Source of the DNA: Lachnospiraceae bacterium
Lineage (GTDB): Bacteria > Bacillota > Clostridia > Lachnospirales > Lachnospiraceae
DNA: 24,579 nt
Assembly (NCBI GenBank): GCA_019424135.1
Contig: JAHYZZ010000023.1
Span: 1-24,579, forward strand
Direction: 5' to 3'
Position 1 is the first letter of the stretch. Each line of letters opens with the position of its first letter. A program made the translations under genes and the position numbers. The notes below the pieces were generated by a model. That model was not told the origin of the DNA. It ran no database searches and saw nothing but the letters and a program-made list of their open reading frames with translations. This document shows, piece by piece, positions 7,847 to 15,016 of the stretch.

Positions 7847-8838
7847 TGATGAAGAAACCATTAGTAGTCCTGACTGGGCCTACGGCTGTCGGAAAAACCA
7901 AAATGTCGATTGAACTTGCAAAAGCGGTGGGCGGAGAGATTATTTCGGCAGATTCTATGCAGGTATACCGACATATGGATATTGGATCTGCCAAGATCCG
8001 CCCAGAGGAGATGGAGGGGATCCCACACCATCTCATCGATGTGCTGGAACCATGGGAAGAGTTTCATGTCGTAAAGTTTCAACAGATGGCAAAAGCAGCT
8101 ATGGAAGAAATCTATCGAAGAGGTCACATTCCGATTCTGACCGGCGGGACAGGATTTTATATCCAGGCAGTTCTTTACGATATTGATTTTACAGAAGAAG
8201 AATCAGACGAGGCTTATCGGGAAGAACTGGAACGCTTTGCGCGGGAAAAAGGATCAGATATACTCCATGATCTGCTGAAAAAAGCGGATCCCAAATCAGC
8301 AGAAGAAATTCATCCTCATAATATCAAACGAGTGATTCGAGCTCTGGAATATCATCATCAGACGGGAGAGCGCATCTCTGCACACAATGAGCGTGAGCGA
8401 AAGAAAAGCTCTCCTTATGACATGGTATATTTTGTGCTGAACGATGACCGGAAAAAGCTTTATGAACAGATCGACTGCAGGGTAGATCAAATGCTGGAAA
8501 AAGGTCTTGTTGACGAAGTGAGAAACTTAAAAAAACTTGGTTGTACAAAAGAAATGGTTTCCATGCAGGGGCTTGGCTATAAAGAGATTTTCGAATATCT
8601 GGAGGAGGAATGCAGTCTTGAAGATGCCATTTATCGCATTAAGAGGGATACCAGGCACTTTGCAAAACGACAGATCACCTGGTTTAAGAGGGAGAAAGAG
8701 GTGATCTGGATCAATAAACAGGAATTTCAATATGACGAAAAACGCATGATGACATACATGCTGGAGAAGATTAGACAGAGGGAGGGAGTATCATGTTTCA
8801 ACGATTCTTTGGAGGATCCAGGTTCCTCAAGAAAATGA
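7846..8838 (+). CDS. miaA: tRNA dimethylallyltransferase MiaA
   Basis: 330 residues from the ATG at 7846, whose A is the last base of the mutL TGA. ATG at 7849 and GTG at 7843 are in-frame alternatives; GAGGA at 7834-7838 best suits 7846 or 7849. MiaA transfers the dimethylallyl group from DMAPP to N6 of A37 in tRNAs reading UNN codons, making the MiaB substrate. Visible are the P-loop GPTAVGKT (11-18), the catalytic ADSMQVYRHMDIGSAK region (Asp36), HHLIDVLEP, TGGTGFYIQAVLYDIDF and the C-terminal KRQITWFKRE. The last roughly 20 residues (FNDSLEDPGSSRK) are unlike the family. They are read from the 46-base overlap with the next gene, so they are probably unconstrained. Confidence 0.98.
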   Translation: MMKKPLVVLTGPTAVGKTKMSIELAKAVGGEIISADSMQVYRHMDIGSAKIRPEEMEGIPHHLIDVLEPWEEFHVVKFQQMAKAAMEEIYRRGHIPILTGGTGFYIQAVLYDIDFTEEESDEAYREELERFAREKGSDILHDLLKKADPKSAEEIHPHNIKRVIRALEYHHQTGERISAHNERERKKSSPYDMVYFVLNDDRKKLYEQIDCRVDQMLEKGLVDEVRNLKKLGCTKEMVSMQGLGYKEIFEYLEEECSLEDAIYRIKRDTRHFAKRQITWFKREKEVIWINKQEFQYDEKRMMTYMLEKIRQREGVSCFNDSLEDPGSSRK

Positions 8839-9086
8839 ATACACTGATGGAATTGTATGCCTGCAGCCATAACACACAGGCTACATATCGGGAACTTACG
8901 CAACTCAAGCCGTTGATTCGGACAGAAGGGGAGCGGGCGCTTTATGAACTGAATCGGGCATCGCTATTGTACGACATGAAAAAATTCCGTGAGGCGGCAG
9001 ATGTGATTGTGGAGATTCCGGCTTTGAACCCGGAGTTTGATGCGAAATGTGCTGCTATCAAGACAATGATCATGAATGCATTATAG
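8793..9086 (+). CDS. Small helical (TPR-like) hypothetical protein
   Basis: 97 residues. The ATG at 8793 is preceded by a strong GGGAGGGAG ribosome binding site, which argues that this is a real gene despite overlapping the miaA 3' end by 46 bases. I do not recognise a named family. The protein is helix-rich, with no signal peptide or transmembrane segment. LMELYACSHN, YELNRASLLYDMKKFREAADV and EIPALNPEFDAKCAAIKTM have the helix-turn-helix spacing and the small/large alternation of one or two tetratricopeptide-like repeats, so a protein-protein adaptor is plausible (inference). It sits between miaA and the PLP enzyme with a 23-base gap to the latter. Confidence 0.7.
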   Translation: MFQRFFGGSRFLKKMNTLMELYACSHNTQATYRELTQLKPLIRTEGERALYELNRASLLYDMKKFREAADVIVEIPALNPEFDAKCAAIKTMIMNAL

Positions 9087-9109
9087 AAAGAAAGAGGAAA
9101 TTCAAAGTT

Positions 9110-10396
9110 ATGATACAGGGAAAAGAAGAGATATATAGACAAATGGGAATCCGCAAGGGGGTGCTGGAGTTTGGAAATCAGATTATCTCTGGGTTAAAAG
9201 AGCGATTTGACGTCATCGATGAGACGGCAGAATATAATCAGATGAAGGTGGTTTATGCCATGCAGAAGAACCGTGTCAGCGAGGCCTGCTTTCAGTATGC
9301 CAGCGGTTATGGTTATGACGATTTGGGCCGGGATACCTTAGAAAAGGTGTATGCCTCAGTTTTTCATACAGAAGATGCGCTGGTACGTCCACAGATTACC
9401 TGTGGAACCCATGCTTTATCTCTAGCGTTGGCTGCCAACCTGAGGCCTGGAGATGAGCTGCTGTCACCGGCAGGGAAGCCTTACGATACCTTAGAGGAGG
9501 TCATAGGCATCCGTCCTTCTAACGGATCACTTGCAGAGTATGGGATTACATATTCACAGGTGGATCTTCTTCCAGACGGAACGTTTGATTATGAAAATAT
9601 TCGTAAGGCTGTCACAGATAAGACAAAGTTAGTTACGATTCAGCGATCCAAAGGATATCAGACCAGACCCAGCTTTTCGGTTGGACAGATCGCAGAGCTG
9701 ATTACCTTTGTAAAGGAACAGAAGCCGGATGTAATCGTGATGGTAGATAACTGCTATGGGGAATTTGTCGAAACCATTGAACCCAGTGACGTGGGAGCAG
9801 ATCTGGTGGTTGGATCTCTGATCAAGAATCCAGGAGGCGGTCTTGCCCCGATTGGTGGATATATTGCCGGGCGAAAAGATCTGATTGAAAACTGTGGTTA
9901 CCGTTTGACTTCCCCTGGCCTAGGGAAAGAGGTCGGGGCATCACTAGGTGTCATGCAGTCTTTTTATCAGGGGCTTTTCCTTGCACCCACCGTGACGGCA
10001 TCAGCACTGAAAGGTGCTATCTTTGCCGCAAACATTTATGAAAAGCTTGGTTACCCGGTGATTCCAGACGGACGGGAAGACCGGCATGATATTATTCAGG
10101 CGGTTACATTTGGAAAGCCAGAAGGAGTCATTGCCTTCTGCCGGGGAATCCAGGCAGCGGCTCCTGTGGATTCTTATGTGACACCAGAGCCGTGGGCGAT
10201 GCCCGGCTATGACAGTGACGTGATCATGGCGGCAGGTGCTTTTGTACAGGGCTCTTCCATTGAACTGAGCGCAGATGGGCCAATCAAGCCTCCCTATGCA
10301 GTTTATTTTCAAGGGGGGCTGACCTGGCCCCACGCCAAACTTGGAATTTTGATGTCGTTGGAGTATCTGGTGAGGGATGGGATTGTTACCTTGTAA
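9110..10396 (+). CDS. Methionine gamma-lyase family PLP enzyme (aluminium-resistance / YnbB type)
   Basis: 428 residues from the ATG at 9110, with GAGGA about 11 bases upstream. A further 21 in-frame codons upstream (from 9047) overlap the preceding gene and read as non-family sequence. It is a fold-type I PLP enzyme. The core shows GYGYDDLGRDTLEKVYA, TCGTHALSLALAANL (cofactor-phosphate loop), VMVDNCYGEFVE (Asp that binds the PLP ring nitrogen), and GSLIKNPGGGLAP with the likely Schiff-base lysine at Lys239. Databases name this family methionine gamma-lyase family or aluminium resistance protein, after homologues such as Bacillus YnbB. The actual substrate is not established; a Cys/Met beta- or gamma-elimination is the usual guess. 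It is the last gene of the mutS unit. Confidence 0.9.
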   Translation: MIQGKEEIYRQMGIRKGVLEFGNQIISGLKERFDVIDETAEYNQMKVVYAMQKNRVSEACFQYASGYGYDDLGRDTLEKVYASVFHTEDALVRPQITCGTHALSLALAANLRPGDELLSPAGKPYDTLEEVIGIRPSNGSLAEYGITYSQVDLLPDGTFDYENIRKAVTDKTKLVTIQRSKGYQTRPSFSVGQIAELITFVKEQKPDVIVMVDNCYGEFVETIEPSDVGADLVVGSLIKNPGGGLAPIGGYIAGRKDLIENCGYRLTSPGLGKEVGASLGVMQSFYQGLFLAPTVTASALKGAIFAANIYEKLGYPVIPDGREDRHDIIQAVTFGKPEGVIAFCRGIQAAAPVDSYVTPEPWAMPGYDSDVIMAAGAFVQGSSIELSADGPIKPPYAVYFQGGLTWPHAKLGILMSLEYLVRDGIVTL

Positions 10397-10425
10397 CCCC
10401 TTATATAAAAAGAGGAGAAAAAGAA

Positions 10426-11655
10426 ATGAAACGTATTACAATCATCGGAGGCGGCGCTTCCGGAATGGCGGCGGCAATTGCTGCTGCCCAGGAAAATTCG
10501 TCTGCCCAGGTGACGGTGATAGAACATAAACAGCAGTTGGGCAAGAAGATTCTGGTGACTGGAAATGGACGATGTAATTTGACCAACCGGTATATGGCGC
10601 CGGATTGTTATCGGGGGGAAAACAGGAACTTTATTGAAACTTTGCTGTCAGGTTTTGGATGGCAGGATACAGTCCGATTTTTTGAAACACTGGGGCTCCC
10701 GGTCAAAATGAGAGGAGATTACGTATATCCTAGATCTGACCAGGCTTCTTCTGTCTTAAAAGTCATGACAAGACGGATGAAGGAGCTTAAAGTTTGCCGG
10801 ATACTTGATACTCATGTAACGGATGTGGTTTATGGAAAAAAAGGCTATATAATCTATACCGAAAAGGAGAAATTTCAGGCGGAAAAAGTAATTTTGGCCT
10901 GCGGCGGAAAATCTGCTTCGGTACAAGGCTCCGATGGATCAGGATATATAATTGCAAAATCTCTCGGACATACGATTATTCCAGTGGTACCGGCGCTGGT
11001 CCAGCTTAAGGTGAAAAATCATCCTCTATCAAAGGCCTCCGGTGTACGGACGGATGCAAGAGTGAGCGTCTACATAGACGGACAATTGCAGGCTGAGGAT
11101 CTGGGCGAGATCCAGATTACAGCTTATGGGATCTCCGGTATTCCGGTTTTCCAGATCAGCCGGTATGCAGCAACTGGACTGTATCGCAGGAAGAATGTAC
11201 AGGTGTTGATCGATTTCATGCCGGAAATGTCTGAAAAAGAGTTGAGAAGATTTTTTCAGAAAAGAATGGGATATTTAACATATCAGAATGCTGAAGATTT
11301 TTTGCTGGGATGCTTTCCTGAAAAATTGATCAGCCCCATTCTTCGTCAGGCAGAAATCGGATCAGGCATGAGTGTTTCTAAAATAGGACACTATGAACTT
11401 TCGCGTTTGGTTTTGGCTTGCAAGAAAATGATGCTGACTATCTCGGGCACAAATGGTTTTGACAATGCACAGGTTTGCGCCGGAGGAGTATCCACAAAGG
11501 AAATTGATCCAAAAACTATGGAATCCCTTTTTCATGAAGGATTGTATATTGTTGGTGAGCTTTTAGATGTAGACGGAATCTGCGGCGGCTATAACCTTCA
11601 GCTGGCATTCGCCAGCGGGATTACTGCAGGCAGGAATGCAGCAAGATATCGGTAA
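10426..11655 (+). CDS. NAD(P)/FAD-dependent oxidoreductase, HI0933/BaiN-like flavoprotein
   Basis: 409 residues, ATG at 10426 after GAGGAG. The N-terminal Rossmann dinucleotide motif is GGGASG (G8-x-G10-x-x-G13), followed by the diagnostic KKILVTGNGRCNLTN. The C-terminus has the second family block with CAGGVSTKEIDP, then VGELLDVDGICGGYNLQLAFASG. Together these define the HI0933 family (COG2081). Some databases call it BaiN, after a bile-acid 7-alpha-dehydroxylation gene in Clostridium, or aminoacetone-oxidase family. Neither activity should be assumed here, since homologues are near-universal in Firmicutes and no other bai gene is present. It is separated from the PLP enzyme by 29 bases, so it may belong to the same transcript. 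Confidence 0.92.
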   Translation: MKRITIIGGGASGMAAAIAAAQENSSAQVTVIEHKQQLGKKILVTGNGRCNLTNRYMAPDCYRGENRNFIETLLSGFGWQDTVRFFETLGLPVKMRGDYVYPRSDQASSVLKVMTRRMKELKVCRILDTHVTDVVYGKKGYIIYTEKEKFQAEKVILACGGKSASVQGSDGSGYIIAKSLGHTIIPVVPALVQLKVKNHPLSKASGVRTDARVSVYIDGQLQAEDLGEIQITAYGISGIPVFQISRYAATGLYRRKNVQVLIDFMPEMSEKELRRFFQKRMGYLTYQNAEDFLLGCFPEKLISPILRQAEIGSGMSVSKIGHYELSRLVLACKKMMLTISGTNGFDNAQVCAGGVSTKEIDPKTMESLFHEGLYIVGELLDVDGICGGYNLQLAFASGITAGRNAARYR

Positions 11656-11686
11656 ACGGATGATCTTTCGTTCCTGCCGATTTGCA

Positions 11687-11717
11687 TTGTGAACTTATAG
11701 CTATTATGAGGTATAAT
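11687..11717 (+). promoter_or_regulatory. Likely promoter of the tandem Cys-motif protein gene
   Basis: A perfect TATAAT lies at 11712-11717, 31 bases before the ATG at 11748. The best upstream hexamer is TTGTGA at 11687-11692 (four of six matches) with a long 19-base spacer. The -10 is convincing; the -35 is weak. Confidence 0.45.
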
Positions 11718-11747
11718 AGACATTAAAATAAATAAGGAAGTGAGAAG

Positions 11748-12149
11748 ATGCCTTTAAAAAGAGATCTGACAGGAAAAAGATTTGGCATGCTGACAGCACT
11801 GAGTCCTACCGCCTGCCGTGAAAGCGGATATATCGTCTGGACATGCCGCTGTGACTGCGGCAGAGAATGTATGGTAAGTACACGCAAGCTTAGGCGCGGT
11901 GTTGTAAGAAACTGCGGTTGTGTCCCTCCGAAAAATGCCCATCACGGAAATGTACCGGAAGATCTTACCGGACAGAGATTTGGTATGTTGACGGTATTGG
12001 AAAGAGCCAAAAACCGGAATGGACGGACTGCATGGTTTTGTCAGTGTGACTGTGGTGGAACAAGAGTTGTTGCCTCAAGAGAACTGAAAGCCGGAAAAAT
12101 CAAAGATTGTGGATGTAGAAAAGCAAAATATCAACTTGTCTCCATTTAA
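11748..12149 (+). CDS. Tandem-repeat Cys-rich (putative zinc-binding) protein, unknown function
   Basis: 133 residues, ATG start with AAGGAAGTGAG just upstream. The whole protein is two copies of one unit of about 53 residues joined by a short linker. Copy 1 is residues 6-58 and copy 2 is 72-123. Each opens with DLTG-(K/Q)-RFGMLT, then a W, then C-x-C-D-C-G, then a basic stretch with L-x-x-G, and closes with CGC. Cysteines fall at 33, 35, 37, 56, 58 and at 98, 100, 102, 121, 123, an arrangement suited to metal binding. The protein is basic (many R and K), so nucleic acid binding is plausible (inference). I recall the single unit from phage and prophage hypotheticals, sometimes next to HNH or AP2 domains, but I cannot name a family. 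The copies differ at the DNA level, so the duplication is old. Confidence 0.8.
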   Translation: MPLKRDLTGKRFGMLTALSPTACRESGYIVWTCRCDCGRECMVSTRKLRRGVVRNCGCVPPKNAHHGNVPEDLTGQRFGMLTVLERAKNRNGRTAWFCQCDCGGTRVVASRELKAGKIKDCGCRKAKYQLVSI

Positions 12150-12164
12150 AATATGTTTTATACT
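12136..12164 (+). promoter_or_regulatory. Predicted promoter for the leader and flavoprotein gene at 12269
   Basis: TTGTCT (12136-12141, four of six matches to TTGACA) and TATACT (12159-12164, five of six to TATAAT) are separated by exactly 17 bases. The -35 overlaps the end of the upstream coding region. Transcription would start near 12171, immediately before the hairpin at 12173-12207. Confidence 0.5.
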
Positions 12165-12172
12165 GATTTCGT

Positions 12173-12207
12173 AAATCCGGATGGGAGCATCTCCTCTCAT
12201 CCAATTT
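12173..12207 (+). promoter_or_regulatory. 5' leader hairpin upstream of an attenuator-like terminator
   Basis: GGATGGGAG (12179-12187) pairs with CTCTCATCC (12194-12202) over nine positions with one G-T pair and a six-base loop. AAAT/ATTT flanks could extend the helix past a small bulge. An alternative inner stem GGAG/CTCC is possible. It has no T tract, so it is not itself a terminator. It lies between the predicted promoter and the terminator at 12226. No known riboswitch consensus was recognised. Confidence 0.45.
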
Positions 12208-12225
12208 AATGAAACCAGGTGGACG

Positions 12226-12248
12226 AAAGCCCGTCTGCGGGCTTTTTT
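12226..12248 (+). terminator. Intrinsic terminator in the leader of the flavoprotein gene
   Basis: AAAGCCCG (12226-12233) and CGGGCTTT (12238-12245) form a perfect 8-bp stem around TCTG, followed by T to 12248. It ends 20 bases before the GTG at 12269, leaving no room for a promoter in between. Transcripts reaching that gene must therefore read through. A competing hairpin GTGGACG (12219-12225) with CGTCTGC (12232-12238) would disrupt it. Confidence 0.85.
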
Positions 12249-12268
12249 GTCGTATAGGAGGGGAATCA

Positions 12269-13885
12269 GTGATTCGCATACAGCAATTAAAATTACCAAT
12301 CCCGCATACGGAGGCAGAATTAAAAGCTGCACTTCAAAAGCGTCTAGGAGTTGAACGGGAAGCTCTTGTTTCTTATGAGATACGAAAACGTTCCGTGGAC
12401 GCAAGAAAGAAGCCGGAGCTTTTTTATGTATATACGGTGGATGTAGAAGTGAAAAATGAAAAGGCTCTAAGAGGCAGAAGATATCGGAAGGATGTCCTGT
12501 TTATGAAAAAAGAAAAACCTTATCGAATCAGGATGACCGGAAATGTCCGTCTGCAGGAACGTCCGATTATAATTGGCACTGGACCTGCTGGATTGTTCTG
12601 TGGACTTGAACTTTCCAGACTCGGATACCGGCCGCTTCTTCTGGAACGTGGTGCTCCTTTGGAAGAACGAATGGGGGATGTAGAACAGTTTTGGAAGACA
12701 GGAAAGTTAGATTCAGAGTCCAATGTTCAGTTTGGAGAAGGAGGCGCCGGGACATTTTCAGATGGGAAGTTAAATACGCTGGTCCATGATTCTTTTGGGA
12801 GGGGCAGGTATGTGCTGGAACAGTTTGTCAAATGCGGAGCTCCAAAAGAGATCCTTTATGAAAATAAGCCTCATGTGGGGACGGATGTCCTGTCGGATGT
12901 GGTGAAGAATTTGCGTAAAAGGATTCTTGATCAGGGAGGAGAGATTCGTTTCCACAGTAAAGTAACAGATTTTCAGTTTCATGAGACTTCTTCCGGACGC
13001 CGTCTTAAATCGTTGACAATTACGGATACCAAAAACGGAAAGCAGGAAGAATTGCCGGTCTGTGTTGCTGTTCTGGCGGTGGGACACAGCGCAAGAGATA
13101 CTTTTTCTATGCTGTTTCAAAAAGGTGTTCCCATGCAGGCAAAGTCATTTGCTGTGGGGGTACGGATTCAGCATCCCCAGACCATGATTAACAATTCTCA
13201 GTATGGAGCAGAAGCTTTTAAAGATCTGGGCGCAGCAGCGTATAAGCTGACAGCCCGCCTTTCCTCTGGCAGAGGCGTCTACACGTTCTGCATGTGTCCG
13301 GGAGGTTATGTGGTGGATGCATCTTCAGAACATGGAAGGATAGCAGTTAACGGCATGAGCTATCATGCACGGGATGGAGAAAACGCCAACAGTGCTGTGG
13401 TTGTTACTGTGGATCCATCAGATTTTAAAGAGGATACCCCTTTGGCCGGAATGGAATTTCAGCGAAGGCTTGAGAAAGCCGCCTGGCTTGCAGGAGATGG
13501 GAAGGTACCAGTGCAGTTGTTTGGAGATTTTTGTAAAGACAGAAAATCAGAAGGTGCCGGTGAAATTAAGCCGCAGATTTATGGCAGATATACATGGACT
13601 AATATCCGTGCAGTTTTTCCAGAAGAGATTGCTTCGGCCCTCGAGGAAGGCATCCGTGAATTTGACCATAAGATCCATGGATATGCAAGGCCAGACGCTA
13701 TTTTGTGCGCAGTAGAAAGCAGGACTTCTTCCCCTGTCAGGATTCCCCGGGAAGAGAACCTGGAAAGTCAGGTGCAGGGCCTCTATCCCTGTGGAGAAGG
13801 TGCGGGTTATGCAGGGGGGATTATGTCGGCTGCCATGGACGGCCTTAAGGTGGCGGAAGCCATCGCAGGAAATTACTTTATTTGA
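12269..13885 (+). CDS. FAD-dependent oxidoreductase, COG2509 family
   Basis: 538 residues from the GTG at 12269, which follows AGGAGG by seven bases. The in-frame ATG at 12209 would run translation through the terminator hairpin and adds residues unlike the family, so it is rejected. An N-terminal region of about 95 residues (IRIQQLKLPIPHTEAELKAA, RKRSVDARKK) is typical of the family. It precedes a Rossmann FAD site IIIGTGPAGLFCGLELSRLG (G103-x-G105-x-x-G108) with the acidic strand end LLLERG. Further blocks are FGEGGAGTFSDGKLNTL, AVGHSARDTF and, near the C-terminus, LYPCGEGAGYAGGIMSAAMDG. The reaction is unknown. The leader and terminator suggest control by attenuation. Confidence 0.93.
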   Translation: MIRIQQLKLPIPHTEAELKAALQKRLGVEREALVSYEIRKRSVDARKKPELFYVYTVDVEVKNEKALRGRRYRKDVLFMKKEKPYRIRMTGNVRLQERPIIIGTGPAGLFCGLELSRLGYRPLLLERGAPLEERMGDVEQFWKTGKLDSESNVQFGEGGAGTFSDGKLNTLVHDSFGRGRYVLEQFVKCGAPKEILYENKPHVGTDVLSDVVKNLRKRILDQGGEIRFHSKVTDFQFHETSSGRRLKSLTITDTKNGKQEELPVCVAVLAVGHSARDTFSMLFQKGVPMQAKSFAVGVRIQHPQTMINNSQYGAEAFKDLGAAAYKLTARLSSGRGVYTFCMCPGGYVVDASSEHGRIAVNGMSYHARDGENANSAVVVTVDPSDFKEDTPLAGMEFQRRLEKAAWLAGDGKVPVQLFGDFCKDRKSEGAGEIKPQIYGRYTWTNIRAVFPEEIASALEEGIREFDHKIHGYARPDAILCAVESRTSSPVRIPREENLESQVQGLYPCGEGAGYAGGIMSAAMDGLKVAEAIAGNYFI

Positions 13886-13927
13886 CAATGGGGCTTTCGG
13901 TTTAAGAAATATTTAATGGGATTACCC

Positions 13928-13956
13928 TATACACATTTTCGGAAATGTGATAAAAT
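13928..13956 (+). promoter_or_regulatory. Predicted promoter with internal dyad before the DUF4321-radC-mre run
   Basis: TATACA (13928-13933, four of six to the -35 consensus), a 17-base spacer, and TAAAAT (13951-13956) with an extended -10 TG at 13948-13949. The spacer holds a perfect inverted repeat CACATTT-TCGG-AAATGTG (13932-13949), placed where a repressor or activator could act. The region 13886-14001 holds nothing else I can assign. Confidence 0.5.
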
Positions 13957-14001
13957 GTATTGAGTTTTGAGTGAAACTGCTTAAGATGAGGAGGAGTACA
14001 T

Positions 14002-14262
14002 ATGAAGGGAACAGGAAGCAAAAACGCCTGGGCTTTATTTTTGCTGCTTCTGGCAGGAATTGTACTTGGAGGATTTATCGGCATGCTGGCAGAAGGAGTG
14101 CCGGCTCTTGACTGGCTTGCTTACGGCCAGTCCTTTGGCCTGGATGAGCCGATCGTGCTGAATCTGGGTGTTCTGGTCGTAACCTTTGGCCTTTCGATAA
14201 AGATTACCATTGCAAGCATTATTGGCGTGATTCTTTCAATTTTCGTTTATCGTTTCTTATAA
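14002..14262 (+). CDS. DUF4321 small membrane protein
   Basis: 86 residues, ATG preceded by AGGAGGAG at ideal spacing. There are two hydrophobic segments: about 10-30 (ALFLLLLAGIVLGGFIGMLA) and 51-84. The intervening loop contains LDWLAYGQSFGLDEP. The pattern and position match DUF4321 proteins, which sit just upstream of radC-mreB in many Clostridia. That neighbourhood suggests a link to envelope growth (inference), but no function is known. It is the first gene after a probable promoter. The gap to radC is 46 bases with no clear terminator. Confidence 0.85.
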   Translation: MKGTGSKNAWALFLLLLAGIVLGGFIGMLAEGVPALDWLAYGQSFGLDEPIVLNLGVLVVTFGLSIKITIASIIGVILSIFVYRFL

Positions 14263-14308
14263 TTGTATGTAAATTCTATCTGGAATATCGCACGAATCTA
14301 AAGAGAAA

Positions 14309-15001
14309 ATGAATCAGCCAAATACGATGAAAGAGATACCCGAAGCAGAACGGCCTTATGAGAAATGTGAAAAAATGGGGGCTGAGGCTCTGACGGATGT
14401 AGAGCTTTTAGCTGTCCTGTTAAGGACCGGGACCAGAGGTGAAAATGCGGTCTCCCTCGCCCGGCGCATTCTGTATAGTGCAGGAGAGACCGGGATTCTG
14501 GGAATCCATCAGTTCAGCCGTGAGCGGCTTATGAAGATTAAGGGGATTGGTAAAGTCAAAGCAATCCAGATTTCCTGTATCTCAGAACTTACAAAAAGAC
14601 TTGCAAAAGCTTCTTGCGGTGATTCCCTTTCGTTTTCCCATCCGGAAACGATTGCCCGGTATTATATGGAAGATCTCCGTCATGAGAAACAGGAGGTCAT
14701 GAAGCTTTTAATGTTGAACTCAAAAGCCAGACTGATCGGAGAGGTGAATGTGTCCAAAGGAACGGTAAATTCATCTCTGATTACTCCGCGAGAGCTTTTT
14801 ATTGAAGCACTGCAAAAAAATGCAGTGTCCATTGTGCTTATGCATAATCACCCCAGCGGTGATCCGACTCCCAGCCGCGAAGATCTGTTGACAACGAAGC
14901 GAATCCTGGATGCAGGTGCGCTGATTGGAATTGAGTTGTTAGATCATATCATTATTGGCAATAATTGTTATATCAGTTTCCGGGAGGAGGGCATATTGTA
15001 G
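14309..15001 (+). CDS. radC: RadC family JAB/MPN domain protein
   Basis: 230 residues. ATG at 14309 with a weak AAAGAG ribosome binding site; an ATG at 14327 (MKEIPEAERPYEK) is the more usual family start but has no visible ribosome binding site. The N-terminal helical domain has an HhH-like motif LMKIKGIGKVKAIQIS. The C-terminal JAMM metal site is H179-N-H181-P-S-G-D-P-T-P-S-x-x-D192. Other markers are EALTDVELLAVLLRTGT near the start and SLITPRELFIEALQKNA before the metal site. RadC was named for DNA repair, but later work did not support that; the molecular role is uncertain. Location before mreB is conserved across Firmicutes. Confidence 0.95.
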   Translation: MNQPNTMKEIPEAERPYEKCEKMGAEALTDVELLAVLLRTGTRGENAVSLARRILYSAGETGILGIHQFSRERLMKIKGIGKVKAIQISCISELTKRLAKASCGDSLSFSHPETIARYYMEDLRHEKQEVMKLLMLNSKARLIGEVNVSKGTVNSSLITPRELFIEALQKNAVSIVLMHNHPSGDPTPSREDLLTTKRILDAGALIGIELLDHIIIGNNCYISFREEGIL

Positions 15002-15016
15002 AAAGGATTCTGACAG

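Noticed and set aside
10426..11655. Calling the flavoprotein BaiN and inferring bile-acid metabolism
   Set aside because: The family is near-universal in Firmicutes, and no other bai-type gene is in the window.
12209..12268. Upstream ATG extending the COG2509 protein by 20 residues
   Set aside because: The extension is encoded by the intrinsic terminator hairpin, has no ribosome binding site, and the GTG at 12269 has an excellent one and matches the family start.
13882..13887. Perfect -35 box TTGACA overlapping the flavoprotein stop codon
   Set aside because: No acceptable -10 hexamer lies 15-19 bases downstream (AAGAAA, AGAAAT and similar), so the later TATACA/TAAAAT pair is preferred.
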